A stretch of 64,000 nt of DNA, from assembly GCA_963717115.1 (NCBI GenBank), contig CAVQVO010000017.1:434001-498000 (forward strand). The letters run 5' to 3'. Made by a program: the position numbers and the translations under genes. Positions 52,213-63,009 of the stretch are shown here, piece after piece; the stretch's first letter is position 1; each line of letters opens with the position of its first letter. Source of the DNA: JBBQUN01 sp963717115 (GTDB taxonomy: Bacteria > Actinomycetota > Acidimicrobiia > Acidimicrobiales > SZUA-35). The notes under the pieces are model-generated. The model was not told where the DNA came from. It did not search any database and worked only from the letters and a program-made list of their open reading frames with translations.

Positions 52213-55184
52213 TCGAGACTCCCCGGTTCGTTCGGGCTGCGCAGCGCCGCGCTGGCCACGGTCGTCGGCGTGGTGCTCGGCGGAAGCGGCATCGCCTGGT
52301 CGCTCTACCTCGGCGTTGCCAGCACCGGGGGCAACCTGTTCTCGACCGGTGCCTGCTTCGATGCCCGCCTCGCCTCGGTCCAATCGGGCCAGGTGGTGAA
52401 CACCGCCGACGGCATCCAAGCCGTGGCGATCACCGCCGTCGACCCGGCGAAGGCCTTCCTGGTCTTCTCGGTTCGCAGCAGCTCGAACGAGCCCAGTGAC
52501 GCCATGGTGATGGGCGATCTCGCCGGTCCGAACTCGGTCGAGTTCACCCGCCAGACCGACGCCGGGGCCCCACCGTCCATCACGATCGAGTGGTCCGTCG
52601 TGGAGTACGCCTGCGGGGTCTCGGTCCAGCGAGGCGTGCTCGACGGCGACGGTACGCATCAGATCGACGTGCCGATCAACCCGATCGATCCCGCAACGAC
52701 GTTCGTCACCGGATCCACCGTGCCGGTCGCCGCGGCCACCGGCTTCGAGCTGGACGACCTCCAGGTCTACGAACTGGTGGGTGGCGACACACTCCGCATC
52801 CGCTCCGATCCCGGTGGGTCGTACTCGCTGTTCCAGCAGTACGCCTGGCAGGTCGTGACGTTCACCGCTCCGGGGGACGCCGACGTGCAGAACGTGGCGA
52901 CGACACTGGGGCCCGGCAGCCGGGTCGACGACCGTGGCGCTGTCGTCGCCGGTCGATCCCGCAACGACGATGGTGCTGGCTTCGGCGGTGTCGCCGTCGA
53001 CCGGTCCCGACATCGGGGAACGAATGGTGCGGGTCCGCCTGATCGATCCGACCACGATCGAGATCGTGCGACTCGTCACGACCGAGACCATCGACGTCGT
53101 GGTCCAGGTCGTCGAACTCCGCGATGGCTCGACGGTCCAACGAGGGGTGTTGGATCTCACGCCTGCCCAGTTCACCGCGGCCGCCTCGATCGCGCCGGTC
53201 GACCCCGCCCGGTCGACGGCGATGTCGACCGTCATGATCCCGGGTTCGATGAGCGGTGGAGCCACCGACCACGCCGCCGACGACGTGGCCGGCGAGGCCT
53301 CGGCGGCCGTCGCCCTGGTCGACGCCACGACCGTGTCCGTCCAGCGCAGCAGCGCCGCGTCGTCGGCTTCGTTCCCCTGGCAGGTCGTGACCTGGGGCGG
53401 ACCCTCGTGGGCCGATCCGCCGTCACCGTTCCGGCAGCGCATCGACGTCACCGCCGGCGGCGTCGACGCACCGGATGGCTACACGACGTCCCTCACCTTC
53501 GACCATCGTCGACTCGTCGGGGCAGGGCTGTCGCTGGCGTCCGGCGACGATGCCCGGATCTGGCGATACGACGGGGCGGTCTGGACCGAGCTCGATCGCG
53601 TGATCGACGATGCCGGCGCCTGGAACGTCGTCGACACGACCGTGTGGTTCCGGACCCAGGAGTCGATCGCCGCGAACACGACCGTCAGCTACTGGCTGTA
53701 CTACGGCAACCCGACCCCGCCACCGGTTCTGGCCGACCCGACCAACGTCTGGCTCCTGGTGGAGGGCTTCGAAGGCGGAACGCTCGGGCAGTTCGAGGAT
53801 CGCACGGGTGGAACCGGGTGGTACCGGGCCCTGCCCTGGACCCGGCGAATCGTCCTGACCATCGACTCGGCGGTGGTGGGAGCCGATCTGACCGATCGAC
53901 CCGTGCTGGTGCGGGTCACCAACGCCGACCTCGCGGCCACATGGTCAGGCCGATGGCTCCGACTTCCGGTTCACCGCCGCCGACGGCTCGACCGTGCTGC
54001 CCCACGAGATCGAGGCCTGGGATCCGGGGTCGGGTTCGCTCACGGCCTGGGTGCGGGTCCCGGTGATCTCGTCGACGACGGACACGATCGTGCACCTGTA
54101 CTACGGGGCGCCCGACGCTCCCGACCAGAGCCGACCGCGCGAGACCTGGGCCGGGGAACTCGCGATCTGGCATCTCGAACGGGATCCGGCCGGGGCGGCG
54201 CCGACCCTCGACGACCGGGGGCCGCGCCATCTCGACGGGTTGGCGCTCGGCGATCCCGCCCTGGTGGCGACGGCGTCGGGGCCGGCCGCCGATCTCGACG
54301 GAACCACCGACCGGTTCGAGGCCGCACCGACCGACCTCGCCGGCACCTCGTTCACGGTCTCGGCCTGGTTCCGCGTCGACTCGCTCGGTGGCGACCCCGT
54401 GCTCGTCTCGCAGGGAGATCCGACCGCCGGCGGACTCTTCGATCTCGCGATCGACACCTCGGTCACGCCGACCGGACGGTTCCGAGTCCGGACCGATGGC
54501 GTCTCCCGTCAGGTGATGGGGGGATCGATCGCCATCGGGACGTGGCATCATCTGGCCGGTGTCTGGGACGGCAGCGTGGCGTCGCTCTTCCTCGACGGTG
54601 TCTCGGTGGGTTCGACGCCGGCCGCGGGGTCCACGGTGGGTGTGCCGGTCCCGATCGTGCTCGGAGGCGACGCCGCCGGCACGAGCACGATCGACGGCCT
54701 GCTCGGCGAGGTGCGGATCGGGTCAACGGCGTGGAGCGCCGAGGAACTCGCCTTCGCCGACGCCAACCTGCGCTCCCCGAACGCCACCGTCTCGGCCTCG
54801 CCGCCGACGTCGGGCATCTGGTTCGATCAGGGCGATTGGGCGATGCGCCGGCCCCTGACGGTCGATGCCGCCCAGGTCGCCGGTCCGCTGAACGACTTCC
54901 CGCTCCTGGTGCAGCTGTCCGACCTCGATCTGGGGTCCAACGCGCAGGTCGACGGTGACGACCTGGTCTTCGTGGCCGCCGACGGGGTGACCCGCCTCGA
55001 TCACGAACTCGAGTCGTGGAACGCCGGGTCCGGAACCCTGTCGGCCTGGGTCCGGCTGCCCGTCCTCGACGATGCCGTCGACACTCGACTCTTCGTCTAT
55101 CTCGGGAATCCCTCGGCTCGGGATCAGCGCGATCCGGTCGGGGTCTGGGGCCCCGATGCCGATCTCGTCGTGACGGGCGGCTGA
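52209..55184 (+). CDS. Large DUF2341/LamG surface protein (three +1 frame changes)
   Basis: The joined product is about 990 residues. The N-terminal helix ALATVVGVVLGGSGIAWSLY is followed by GNLFSTGACF, a SipW-type cleavage region. Two similar modules end in VSVQRGVLDGDG and STVQRGVLDLTP. Then come a DUF2341 domain (YWLYYGNP), a second DUF2341 (HEIEAWDPGSGSLTAWVRVP), a LamG-like domain (HHLAGVWDGSVASLFLDGVS) and a third DUF2341 that ends abruptly at VWGPDADLVVTGG. Frame changes lie near 52225, 52918 and 53955. No wall-sorting motif is seen. It probably binds carbohydrate or protein at the surface; the missing LamG after the last DUF2341 suggests a shortened 3' end. Confidence 0.7.
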
Positions 55185-55194
55185 GCGCCGGTCG

Positions 55195-55275
55195 CGTCGA
55201 CGGGAAATCCGTGGGTCGCTCGGCCCAAAGCCCTCGATTGCCGGCTTCGCCTGCCGAGGCTGGGGGCAGACGACG
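55195..55275 (+). promoter_or_regulatory. Structured leader, possible GEMM-like (cyclic-di-GMP-I) riboswitch
   Basis: The 106-base gap before the TasA-like gene can fold. An outer stem pairs CGTCG (55195-55199) with CGACG (55271-55275). Between them lie GGGAAAT, a small stem, CCCAAAGCC, a longer stem (CCTCG with CGAGG, about 55232-55260) and GGCTGGGGGCAG. The order resembles the GEMM consensus (GGGCAAA, stem, GCAAAGCC, stem, GGTAGC...GGG). Several conserved bases differ (CCCAAAGCC for GCAAAGCC), so this is a weak assignment. The location next to a GGDEF-EAL operon supports it. Confidence 0.35.
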
Positions 55276-55290
55276 ATCAAGAGGTGAACC

Positions 55291-55902
55291 ATGCCCACTT
55301 CCGTGGCGACGATCGAACCAACCGAAACCGAAGGACGGGGCATCAAGCTCCTGCTCTCGGTGGCCGTGCTGCTGGCCGGGGCCTCGGCGGTCGCCATCAC
55401 GTCGCTGGCCCTCTTCACCGACAACGCCGCCGTCGGAGCCAACTCCTTCACGACCGGGACGGTCGACATCAACGCCACCCCGGCTTCGGCCGTCGTCACC
55501 ATGCCGTCGATGGCGCCCGGTGATCAGGTCACCAATCCCCTGACGGTCAGGAACGACGGATCGCTCGACCTGCGCTACGCGGTGGAGTCCACCACCACCG
55601 AGGACGTCCTCGCCCCCGAACTGGTCCTGACCGTGAAGTCGGGCGTGACGACCTGTGACGACGCCAACTGGGCCACCGACGGCACGACGCTGTACGCCGG
55701 GCCGCTGGGGAGCACGGCGACCGACCCGATCATCGGTTCGGCCGTCGCCGGGCTCGATGCCGGCGACCGTGCCCTGAGCGCCGGGGCCAACGAGGTCCTG
55801 TGCCTCAACGTCACCCTCCCGCTCTCGGCGACCGCCGGTGAGGGTGTGACGACCGTTGCGACCATCGACTTCGTGGCCGAGCAGACCGCCAACAACCCGT
55901 AG
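55291..55902 (+). CDS. TasA/CalY-like secreted fibre protein 4
   Basis: 203 residues. This is the clearest TasA/camelysin member: a signal helix (LLLSVAVLLAGASAVAITSL), then ALFTDNAAVGANSFTTGTVD and VTMPSMAPGDQVTNPLTVRN. Homologues form amyloid-like matrix fibres or are surface metalloprotease-like proteins processed by SipW. It has its own 106-base leader with RNA-like structure and an AAGAGG ribosome-binding site, so it may be the main fibre subunit and separately regulated. The giant surface protein follows after 7 bases. Confidence 0.82.
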   Translation: MPTSVATIEPTETEGRGIKLLLSVAVLLAGASAVAITSLALFTDNAAVGANSFTTGTVDINATPASAVVTMPSMAPGDQVTNPLTVRNDGSLDLRYAVESTTTEDVLAPELVLTVKSGVTTCDDANWATDGTTLYAGPLGSTATDPIIGSAVAGLDAGDRALSAGANEVLCLNVTLPLSATAGEGVTTVATIDFVAEQTANNP

Positions 55903-55909
55903 GCCATCG

Positions 55910-58900
55910 GTGAACCAGCTCCGTGGTCGGCTCTCGCCTCTGATCGGGGCCATCGTCGTCGCCGGCTCGCTGGCCGCCGTGCCCCTGGTCGGCGCGTCCG
56001 GCGCTCCACCGATCGCCAACGACGACGCTCACGAGGTCGTGATGGACGGATCGCTCCAGGCCGATGCCACCTGGCATCGCCCGGGTTGGGATCGGCGCAG
56101 CACGCTCACCATCGCCAACGCCTCCCGTGGCCCGCTGGTCGACGTGCCGATCCTGGTGACGCTCGACGCCTCGCGGATCGACTACGGCCGCACCCAGCGC
56201 GGCGGACAGGACCTGCGTTTCGTCGACGCGAACGGATCGGCACTCGATCACGAGATCGAACGGTGGAACGAGGCGGGCACCTCGTCGGTCTGGGTACGGG
56301 TGCCCGTCGTCGATTCGAGCGATACCGACCACTTCTACGTGTACTACGGCAACGACGCCGCGCCCGATGCCCAGAACCCGGCCGGTGTCTGGTCCAACGG
56401 CTACGTCGGCGTCTGGCACCTCGACGAGGACCCCGGCTCCGGGCCGGGGTCGATCCGCGATTCGACCGCGTTCGCCAACGACGGCGACCCCGTCAATCTG
56501 GATGCCTCCAACCGGCAACCCGGTGTCGTCGGCTCGGGGCTCTCGTTCGCCGGACTGGCCGCGCCCGACGCCGATCACGTCCGCATCCCGAGCAACGGCG
56601 TCGATGCGTTGTCCATCACCGGGACGGCGCTCACCCTCGAGGCCTGGGTGAACCGCAGCGGCGCCACCGGACAATGGCAGATCGCGGTCGGCAGACAGCT
56701 CGGCACCGGTTCGGGCGATGCCTTCTCCCTGGGTGCGAAGTTCGACGCACCGACCCAGATGCTGTTCGGGGCCAACGACTCGCTCATCAGTGGGAACGGC
56801 GCCATCCCGGCGAACCAGTGGCGCTATCTCGTCGGCGTCCGGGACGGCTCCTCGATGTACGACTACGTCGACGGGGCCGAGGTCGCCCAGCTGACCGGCC
56901 TGGTGTCGACCATCGCCACCGACGCCAACGACGTCGTCATCGGTGGTGCCGAGAACGGTGCCACGGCAACGGTCGACGAGGCCTGGCTCGGTCGGATGGA
57001 CGAGGTCCGCATCTCGAACGTGGCCCGATCGGCCGACTGGGTCGAGGCCCAACACGCATCGATGACCGACACCCTGCTCACCTACGGCGGCCCGGTCGAA
57101 CCCGGGGTCCTGGTCAACGACACCGACACCGAGTTCGACGCCCTGGTCGCCACACTCGTCGCGGGCCCGACGAACGCGGCGTCGTTCTCGCTCGACCCCG
57201 ATGGATCGTTCGACTACACGCCGAACCCCGGCTTCACCGGAACCGACTCGTTCACCTACACCGCCGCCGACGGGACGAGCACCTCGTCGCCGGCCACCGT
57301 CTCGATCACGGTCTACGACGAACGGTTCGTCGTGAACGCCACCGGTGACGCCATCGACTCCACGATCGGCGACGGGCTCTGCCGCACGGGGAACATGGTC
57401 GGCGACGCGCCGGAATGCACCCTCCGGGCGGCGATCGGGGAGGCCAACGCCTCCACGACCCTGGACCTGATCGACTTCTCGATCCCGACGTCGGATCCCG
57501 GCCACTCGGCGTCGCCGCTGGTCTACACCCTCACACCGGCCTCCCAGCTGCCGTTCGTCGTCCAGCCGGTCGTCATCGACGCCACCACGCAGCCCGGCCA
57601 TGTCGACCGCCCGGTCATCCAGCTCGACGGCCGTGTGGCGGCCGGGGCGTCCGGCGCGCTGATCCTGCGGACGAACGACAGCCGAATCACCGGCTTCATC
57701 GTCCACAGTTTCGTCGACGAGGGTCTCGAGATCGACGGGTCCACCGGCTTCGGCGACGACAACGTGATCTCGGGGAACTGGGTGGGCTTCGATGCCGATT
57801 GGGCGGCCGGGCCCAACGCCGACATGGGCATCCTGGTCACCCACGCCGCGGTCGGGAACCGGATCCAGGGCAACGTGGTCGGGAACAGCGGGACCTCGGG
57901 GATCGGTGTGCGGGTCACGGGGACGACGGGCAACACCGTGAGCGGCAACCTCATCGGCGTCGGCCCCGACGGGGTGACGGCGATGCCGAACACCCAGCAC
58001 GGCATCCGGATCAGCGAAACCGCGGACGGGAACACCGTGGGCGGCGTCGCGGCCGAGGACGCCAACACCATCGCGTTCAACCTGGGCGACGGCATCCACG
58101 TCGCCGCCGATGCCGGTTCGGGGAATGCGTTGCTCGGCAACTCGCTGGTGGGGAACGTCGGGCTCGGCATCGACCTGGCCGGGGGCACCGAGAACGGGTT
58201 CGGTGTGACCGCCAACGATCCCGGTGACCTCGGTCCCAACGATCTGCTCGATCATCCGGTGGTGACGGCGGCGTCGGTCGTCTCGGGCATGGTGACGGTC
58301 GACTTCGACTTCGAGGCACCGGCCGGCGACTACCGGATCGAGGCCTTCACCAACCCGTCGGGAGCAGACGATTCGGGCCACGGCGAGGGCGAGCGTTTCG
58401 AAGGCGGCGACGACGGTGACACACACCGGGTCGGGAACCGAGAGCTTCCAGCTGGTCTACGCCGGATCGGTCGCCGACCTCGTCACCCTCACCGCAACCG
58501 AACAGTCGGCCGGCCCGATCCACGGCTCGACCTCGGAGTTCTCGGCGGCCCTGGTGGTCGGTCCCGGCGCCACGATCTCGGGCACCGTGTTCGAGGACAT
58601 CGCGGCAGACCTGCTCGCCGATGGGGTGATCGGCGATGCCGTCAACCCGGGCTCGCCCGGCGTCACCGTCGAGCTGTACGACGGCGCCTCGCTCGTCGCC
58701 ACCGACACCACCGACTCGATCGGTGCCTACGCGTTCGACGCCGTGCCCGATGGCAGCTACACGGTGCGGATCGACTCGACCACGATTCCCTCGGCCCAGG
58801 ACCCGACCGCGCCGATCGGCGACCTCTGGGCCGAGCAGACCTACGGACCGCTCGGTCAGCCCTGTGCCGACGGTGCGGGCGCTGCGTCGCCGAACGCCGT

Positions 58901-61652
58901 CGACGGGTCCTGCTACGGCGGCGAGACCCCGGCGATGTCGGACGGCGAGGTCCTCGGCTTCCGCAAGCACCGAGTGCCGGTCTCCGTCGTCGGCGATCAT
59001 GTGGCCGGGCTCGACTTCGGGTTCTCGTTCAACGTGGTCACCAACACCCGGGCCGGTGACGGCGAAGACGACGACCCGGGGGCCAACCGCACGGTGCAGG
59101 GATCGCTCCGCCAGTTCGTCCAGAACGCCAACGCCATCGCCGGGCCGAACGCGATGCGGTTCGTTCCCGTCGAGGCGCCCAATCGCACCTCGGGCGCGGA
59201 CGCCTGGTGGCGAATCGCCGTGTCGAATCAGCTCCCGACCCTGAACACGGCCGGGACCAGCATCGACGGCACCGCACGCGATCTCGCCGACGGGACGAGC
59301 GTGCGCAACCCGAACAGCCGAGGTCCCGAGCTCGAACTCGACGGCACCGGAACCGCCGTGGGGATCGACGGCATCCGGATCACCGGCGGCACGGCGACGG
59401 TGCACGGTCTCGCGATCGGCGGTTTCGGGCGTGATGGCATCCGGATCTCCGTCAGCGGATCGAACGTCCTCACCGGGAACCATCTGGGAGTCGACCCGAC
59501 CGGGACGGCCGACGCGGGGAACGGGAACGACGGCCTGCGCGTCCTGAGCGCACCATCGAACAGCATCGGCGGATCGGCGGCGACGGAACGAAACGTCGTC
59601 TCCGGCAACGCCAACAACGGGATCCTCGTCGACGGCGTCGCCTCCACCGGCAACGTCATCGCGGGCAACTACGTCGGCCTCGACGCGACCGGCACCGTCG
59701 CCATTCCCAACAGCGACGACGGCGTCGACCTGAGCGATGCGCCGAACAACACGGTCGGCGGCGTCGTCGCCGGGGCCGGGAACGTGATCTCCGGCCAGGG
59801 CGACGTCGGTCTCCTGCTGGTCGGAACCCAGACCCAGGGGAACCGGGTCGAAGGCAACCGGATCGGGACCAACGCGCTCGGCACGGCGGCGGTGCCCAAC
59901 GGGAAGGGCATCGGCATCTCCGGCGGCGCCTCGTCGAACGTCATCGGCGGCACCGTCCTCGGCTCGGGCAACCTGATCTCGGGCAACACCTTCGATGGGA
60001 TCGAGGTCGCCGGAGCCGGTTCGGTCGGGAACGCCCTGCTCGGCAACTCGCTGGTGGGGAACGGTGGACTGGGGATCGATCTGGTCGGTGGCACCGAGAA
60101 CGCAGCCGGGGTCACCGCCAACGATCCGCTCGATGGTGATGTCGGCCCCAACGGCCTCGTGAACCACCCGGTGATCCTGTCGGCGACCGAATCGTTGGGC
60201 ATCGTGATGCTGGCGGGCGAGTTCGACGTCCCGGCGGGCAACTACCGGTTGGAGTTCTTCCTCAATCCGTCCGGATCGGACGGGTCCGGGTACGGCGAGG
60301 GCGAGGTGATCGTCGGAACGGCAACGCTGTCGCATTCGGGCTCCGGCGCGCAACCCTTCGGCGCCGCGTTCCCGGGGTCGGCCGGCGACGTCGTGACGGC
60401 GACGCTCACTGCGGTCTCGGCCGGTCCCGCGTACGGGCCGAGTTCGGAGTTCTCCCCGGCAGCGGTCGTCATCCCACCCGGAGGGACGGCCCGTGACTCG
60501 AGCATGCGCCGGAGTGACCTCGAGGCCAAGGGCGGGCTCGACCTGGCCGTCGCCGTGCCGGGGATCGTCGGCAACGGCATCGATCTCGGCGGCGGAGCCG
60601 AGCGCCTCGTCGGCGCCGGCACCGATCTGCTCTCGGGCCAGCTGACGTTGTCGGCCTGGGTGCGGCTCGACACGGCGGGCGTCGACCCACGGATCGTCGC
60701 CAAGGCCGCGACCGATGGCACGGCGATCTACGAGCTCCTCGTCGACGATGCGACGGCCGAGGCGGTCGCCCGGCTGGACCTGGGCGGCAGCACCGTCGAG
60801 GTCCGAGGCGGTTCGGTCCCGGTCGGCTCCTGGCACCAGGTGGCTGCGACCTGGGATGGAACCACGGCCCGCCTCTACGTCGACGGGGCCGAGGTCGACA
60901 CCGTTGCCGCCACCGGGGCCCTCGGGACCGATGTGTCGGTTCCGCTGGTCATCGGCAACCTCGCCGCCGCCGACCGGGGACTCGACGGTCGCGTCGACCA
61001 GGCCCAGGTCGACCACACGGCCCGCTCCGCCGAGTGGATCGCGACGGCCCACGCCAACGTCGTCGCCCCCGCCGCCTTCGTCTCGATGGGTGGTGTCCAG
61101 ACGTCCGCCCCTGCGGCGTGGACCATCTCGACCACGATCGGCCGCACGGGCGGCAACTCGCTGATGGCCCCCGAAACGGTGGCCGGAGCCGACGCGTGGG
61201 CCACGGCCGTCGGACTCGACGAGCCGGGCATCGAGTTCGAATCCTGGTGGCAGGTCAGTGATCCCACCCTCGTCGAGGTGGCGTCGGGCTCCCGCACCGG
61301 ATCGGCGCCGACCGACCAGCACGAGACCGCCTCGACCGGCGCCGGATTCGACCTCGCCACCATCGTCGGCAGGATCCGGACCCAGGAGACCGCGACCCCG
61401 GCCACGCTGCCGCCCGCCCAGTGGGTCCGGGTGGTCCTGCGAACCGATGAGCTCGGGTTCAGCCGCGTCTGGGTCGACGGCACCCAGGTGCTCGGACCGA
61501 TCCTGCACGGTGGGGGCGCGAGCAGCGGATCGGTCGGCCTCCGGGCCGGTGTGATCCCGGTCGGTCAGACCTGGCACGTCGACGACACCCGGGTGCGTCG
61601 CCTGGTGAGCGATGAGCCCGTCACCTCACTCGGGGCGCTCGACCGGAACTGA
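55910..61652 (+). CDS. Giant secreted multi-domain surface protein (one +1 frame change)
   Basis: The joined product is about 1,913 residues from GTG 55910. In order: signal peptide (to about 30), DUF2341 (about 55-165, SSVWVRVPVVDSSDTDHFYV), LamG-like (about 170-395), a tandem-Ig/cadherin-like segment (NPGFTGTDSFTYTAADGT), a CSLREA-type region and right-handed beta-helix repeats (about 500-780). A frame change near 58405 follows. Then come an SdrD-B-like segment (GAYAFDAVPDGSYTVRI), a second beta-helix (about 1060-1420) and two further LamG-like domains to the end. No wall anchor is seen. It looks like a very large adhesin or matrix component. The frame is otherwise open throughout. Confidence 0.78.
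58115..58215 (+). repeat. Beta-helix end module, copy 1
   Basis: Encodes GNALLGNSLVGNVGLGIDL then AGGTENGFGVTANDP. It recurs at 60018-60125 in the same gene with near-identical protein and a long shared DNA core (CTCGGCAACTCGCTGGTGGG), marking an internal duplication. Confidence 0.75.
60018..60125 (+). repeat. Beta-helix end module, copy 2
   Basis: Encodes GNALLGNSLVGNGGLGIDL then VGGTENAAGVTANDP, the partner of 58115-58215. Each copy is followed by the same kind of domain (AGDYRIEAFTNPSG and AGNYRLEFFLNPSG). Confidence 0.75.
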
Positions 61653-61675
61653 CCGCGTCCGCGCCCGGTCCCCGA

Positions 61676-62065
61676 TCAGGTTCGGCGGCGCAGCACCACC
61701 AGGCTCACGCACACCGAGATGATCCCGGCGAGCACCTGGGCGCCATGGGCGAGCCGGTCGACGTCGATGGTCGGCTTCCAGGTCAGGGTGCCGTCGCGGA
61801 TCTCGTAGACCCCGACGGGACGGGCCCCGAGACCGAATCCCGTTCCGAAGCCACGGCCACCTTCGTCGTCCGGGCCGGTTCCCTCACCACCGCCGCCTCC
61901 GGCGCCGCCGGCCACTCGGGCGACGGGAATGATCGTCACGCCATCGGCGGTGATCGGGTCGCCGAAGACCCGCCGCACCGAAAGGGCATCGCGGGTTCCT
62001 CGGATGTCGTCGAAAATGGCGATCTCGGCCTGGTCGGTCGTGTTCGCGCTCATGGGACTGGTCAT
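61676..62065 (-). CDS. GerW (YtfJ) family protein
   Basis: 129 residues from ATG 62065, preceded by AAGGAG. The core ADGVTIIPVARVAGGAGGGG and GFGTGFGLGARPVGVYEIRD is the GerW/YtfJ domain known from sporulation proteins and common in non-sporulating actinobacteria. A C-terminal membrane helix (VLAGIISVCVSLVVL) suggests anchoring. Its ATG overlaps the stop of the membrane protein gene upstream (ATGA). It is convergent with the giant surface protein gene. Confidence 0.82.
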   Translation of the reverse strand: MTSPMSANTTDQAEIAIFDDIRGTRDALSVRRVFGDPITADGVTIIPVARVAGGAGGGGGEGTGPDDEGGRGFGTGFGLGARPVGVYEIRDGTLTWKPTIDVDRLAHGAQVLAGIISVCVSLVVLRRRT

Positions 62066-62994
62066 CGTGACGCTCCTTGGCGAATGGGTGGCGGGTAGAC
62101 GTCGTCGGTGGTGTCGATCCTTGCCGGTCGCGGGCCCCCGGTGCTCGCCGACGAGAACATCGGTCGGTAGAGCCAGGCCGCACCGAGGGTGAACACGGTG
62201 GCGGCCACCACGAAGAGGACGGTGGCACCGGTCGTCGCGTTCGGGTCGTCTCGGACCTCCATCACCACGGCCATCGCCGCGACCGCCGCCGGCACGAGGG
62301 CGAACCAGCCGATGACGGCGTACGCCGCCGTCCTGGCCCAGCTCCGCTGACGGCGCAGGGCGATCCCGGTGGCCACTGCGGCCGGCACCACGAGGCCGAG
62401 ATCGAGCAGACCGATGAGCAGGTACGCGGTCGGGTTCTCGCGGTAGTCGACGCTCGTGGGGTCGCCGGCGGTGAGGTCGACGATGCCGGTGAGCCAGCGT
62501 CCGGCGAACACGAAGGCAACGACCCCGAACAGCACGAGGCTTCGGCGGCGATCACCGGCGTCGGTGGCGGGTCGCAGCTGCTGCGGATCGACGGCGCGCC
62601 ACGCCAGGATCGCCGTCGCGAGGGCGAGCACGAAGAGGGCGAGGTGGAAGGCGAAGAACCGTTCGTTGTTGCCGGGCAGGCCGAGATAGTCGGGCCCGAC
62701 GACGTACTGGGGCGTCATGTAGGCAGCGAACGTCGACGGGATGAACGCGAGCACCGGCCCCGCCGGGTGTCGACGTCGGACCAGGGCCCCTGCCGCCAGG
62801 GCCAGGGGGGCCGCCCCGCCGAGGGCGACGGCGTCGAGGCCGATGCCCTGGTTGATCAGCGAATCGGAGTACCGATAGTCGATGACCTCGAACGCCAGTG
62901 GTCCGAGGAGTGCGTTCGCAGCCAGACCCAGAGCCAGGAGGACGAGCAGGGTGAGGAGGGCTCTCGATGTGGTCCGATCGTCGGCGAGGCTCAT
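62062..62994 (-). CDS. Multi-pass membrane protein of unknown function
   Basis: 310 residues with about eight hydrophobic helices (near 12-33, 54-72, 77-96, 116-135, 153-170, 192-212, 222-245, 255-275) and a polar tail. No family was recognised. The first helices are followed by a short outside loop RYSDSLINQGIG. It is coupled to the GerW-like gene downstream by ATGA and lies 15 bases after the hydrolase gene, so the three form one unit. Confidence 0.7.
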   Translation of the reverse strand: MSLADDRTTSRALLTLLVLLALGLAANALLGPLAFEVIDYRYSDSLINQGIGLDAVALGGAAPLALAAGALVRRRHPAGPVLAFIPSTFAAYMTPQYVVGPDYLGLPGNNERFFAFHLALFVLALATAILAWRAVDPQQLRPATDAGDRRRSLVLFGVVAFVFAGRWLTGIVDLTAGDPTSVDYRENPTAYLLIGLLDLGLVVPAAVATGIALRRQRSWARTAAYAVIGWFALVPAAVAAMAVVMEVRDDPNATTGATVLFVVAATVFTLGAAWLYRPMFSSASTGGPRPARIDTTDDVYPPPIRQGASR

Positions 62995-63009
62995 CGTGAG
63001 CTCCTCTCC

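Noticed and set aside
58347..61577. Long open frame (about 1,076 codons) antisense to the giant surface protein, and a similar one at 55811-58426
   Set aside because: Very GC-rich coding DNA leaves long open antisense frames. The products are Arg/Gly/Asp-rich without any domain, while the sense strand encodes clear DUF2341, LamG and beta-helix domains.
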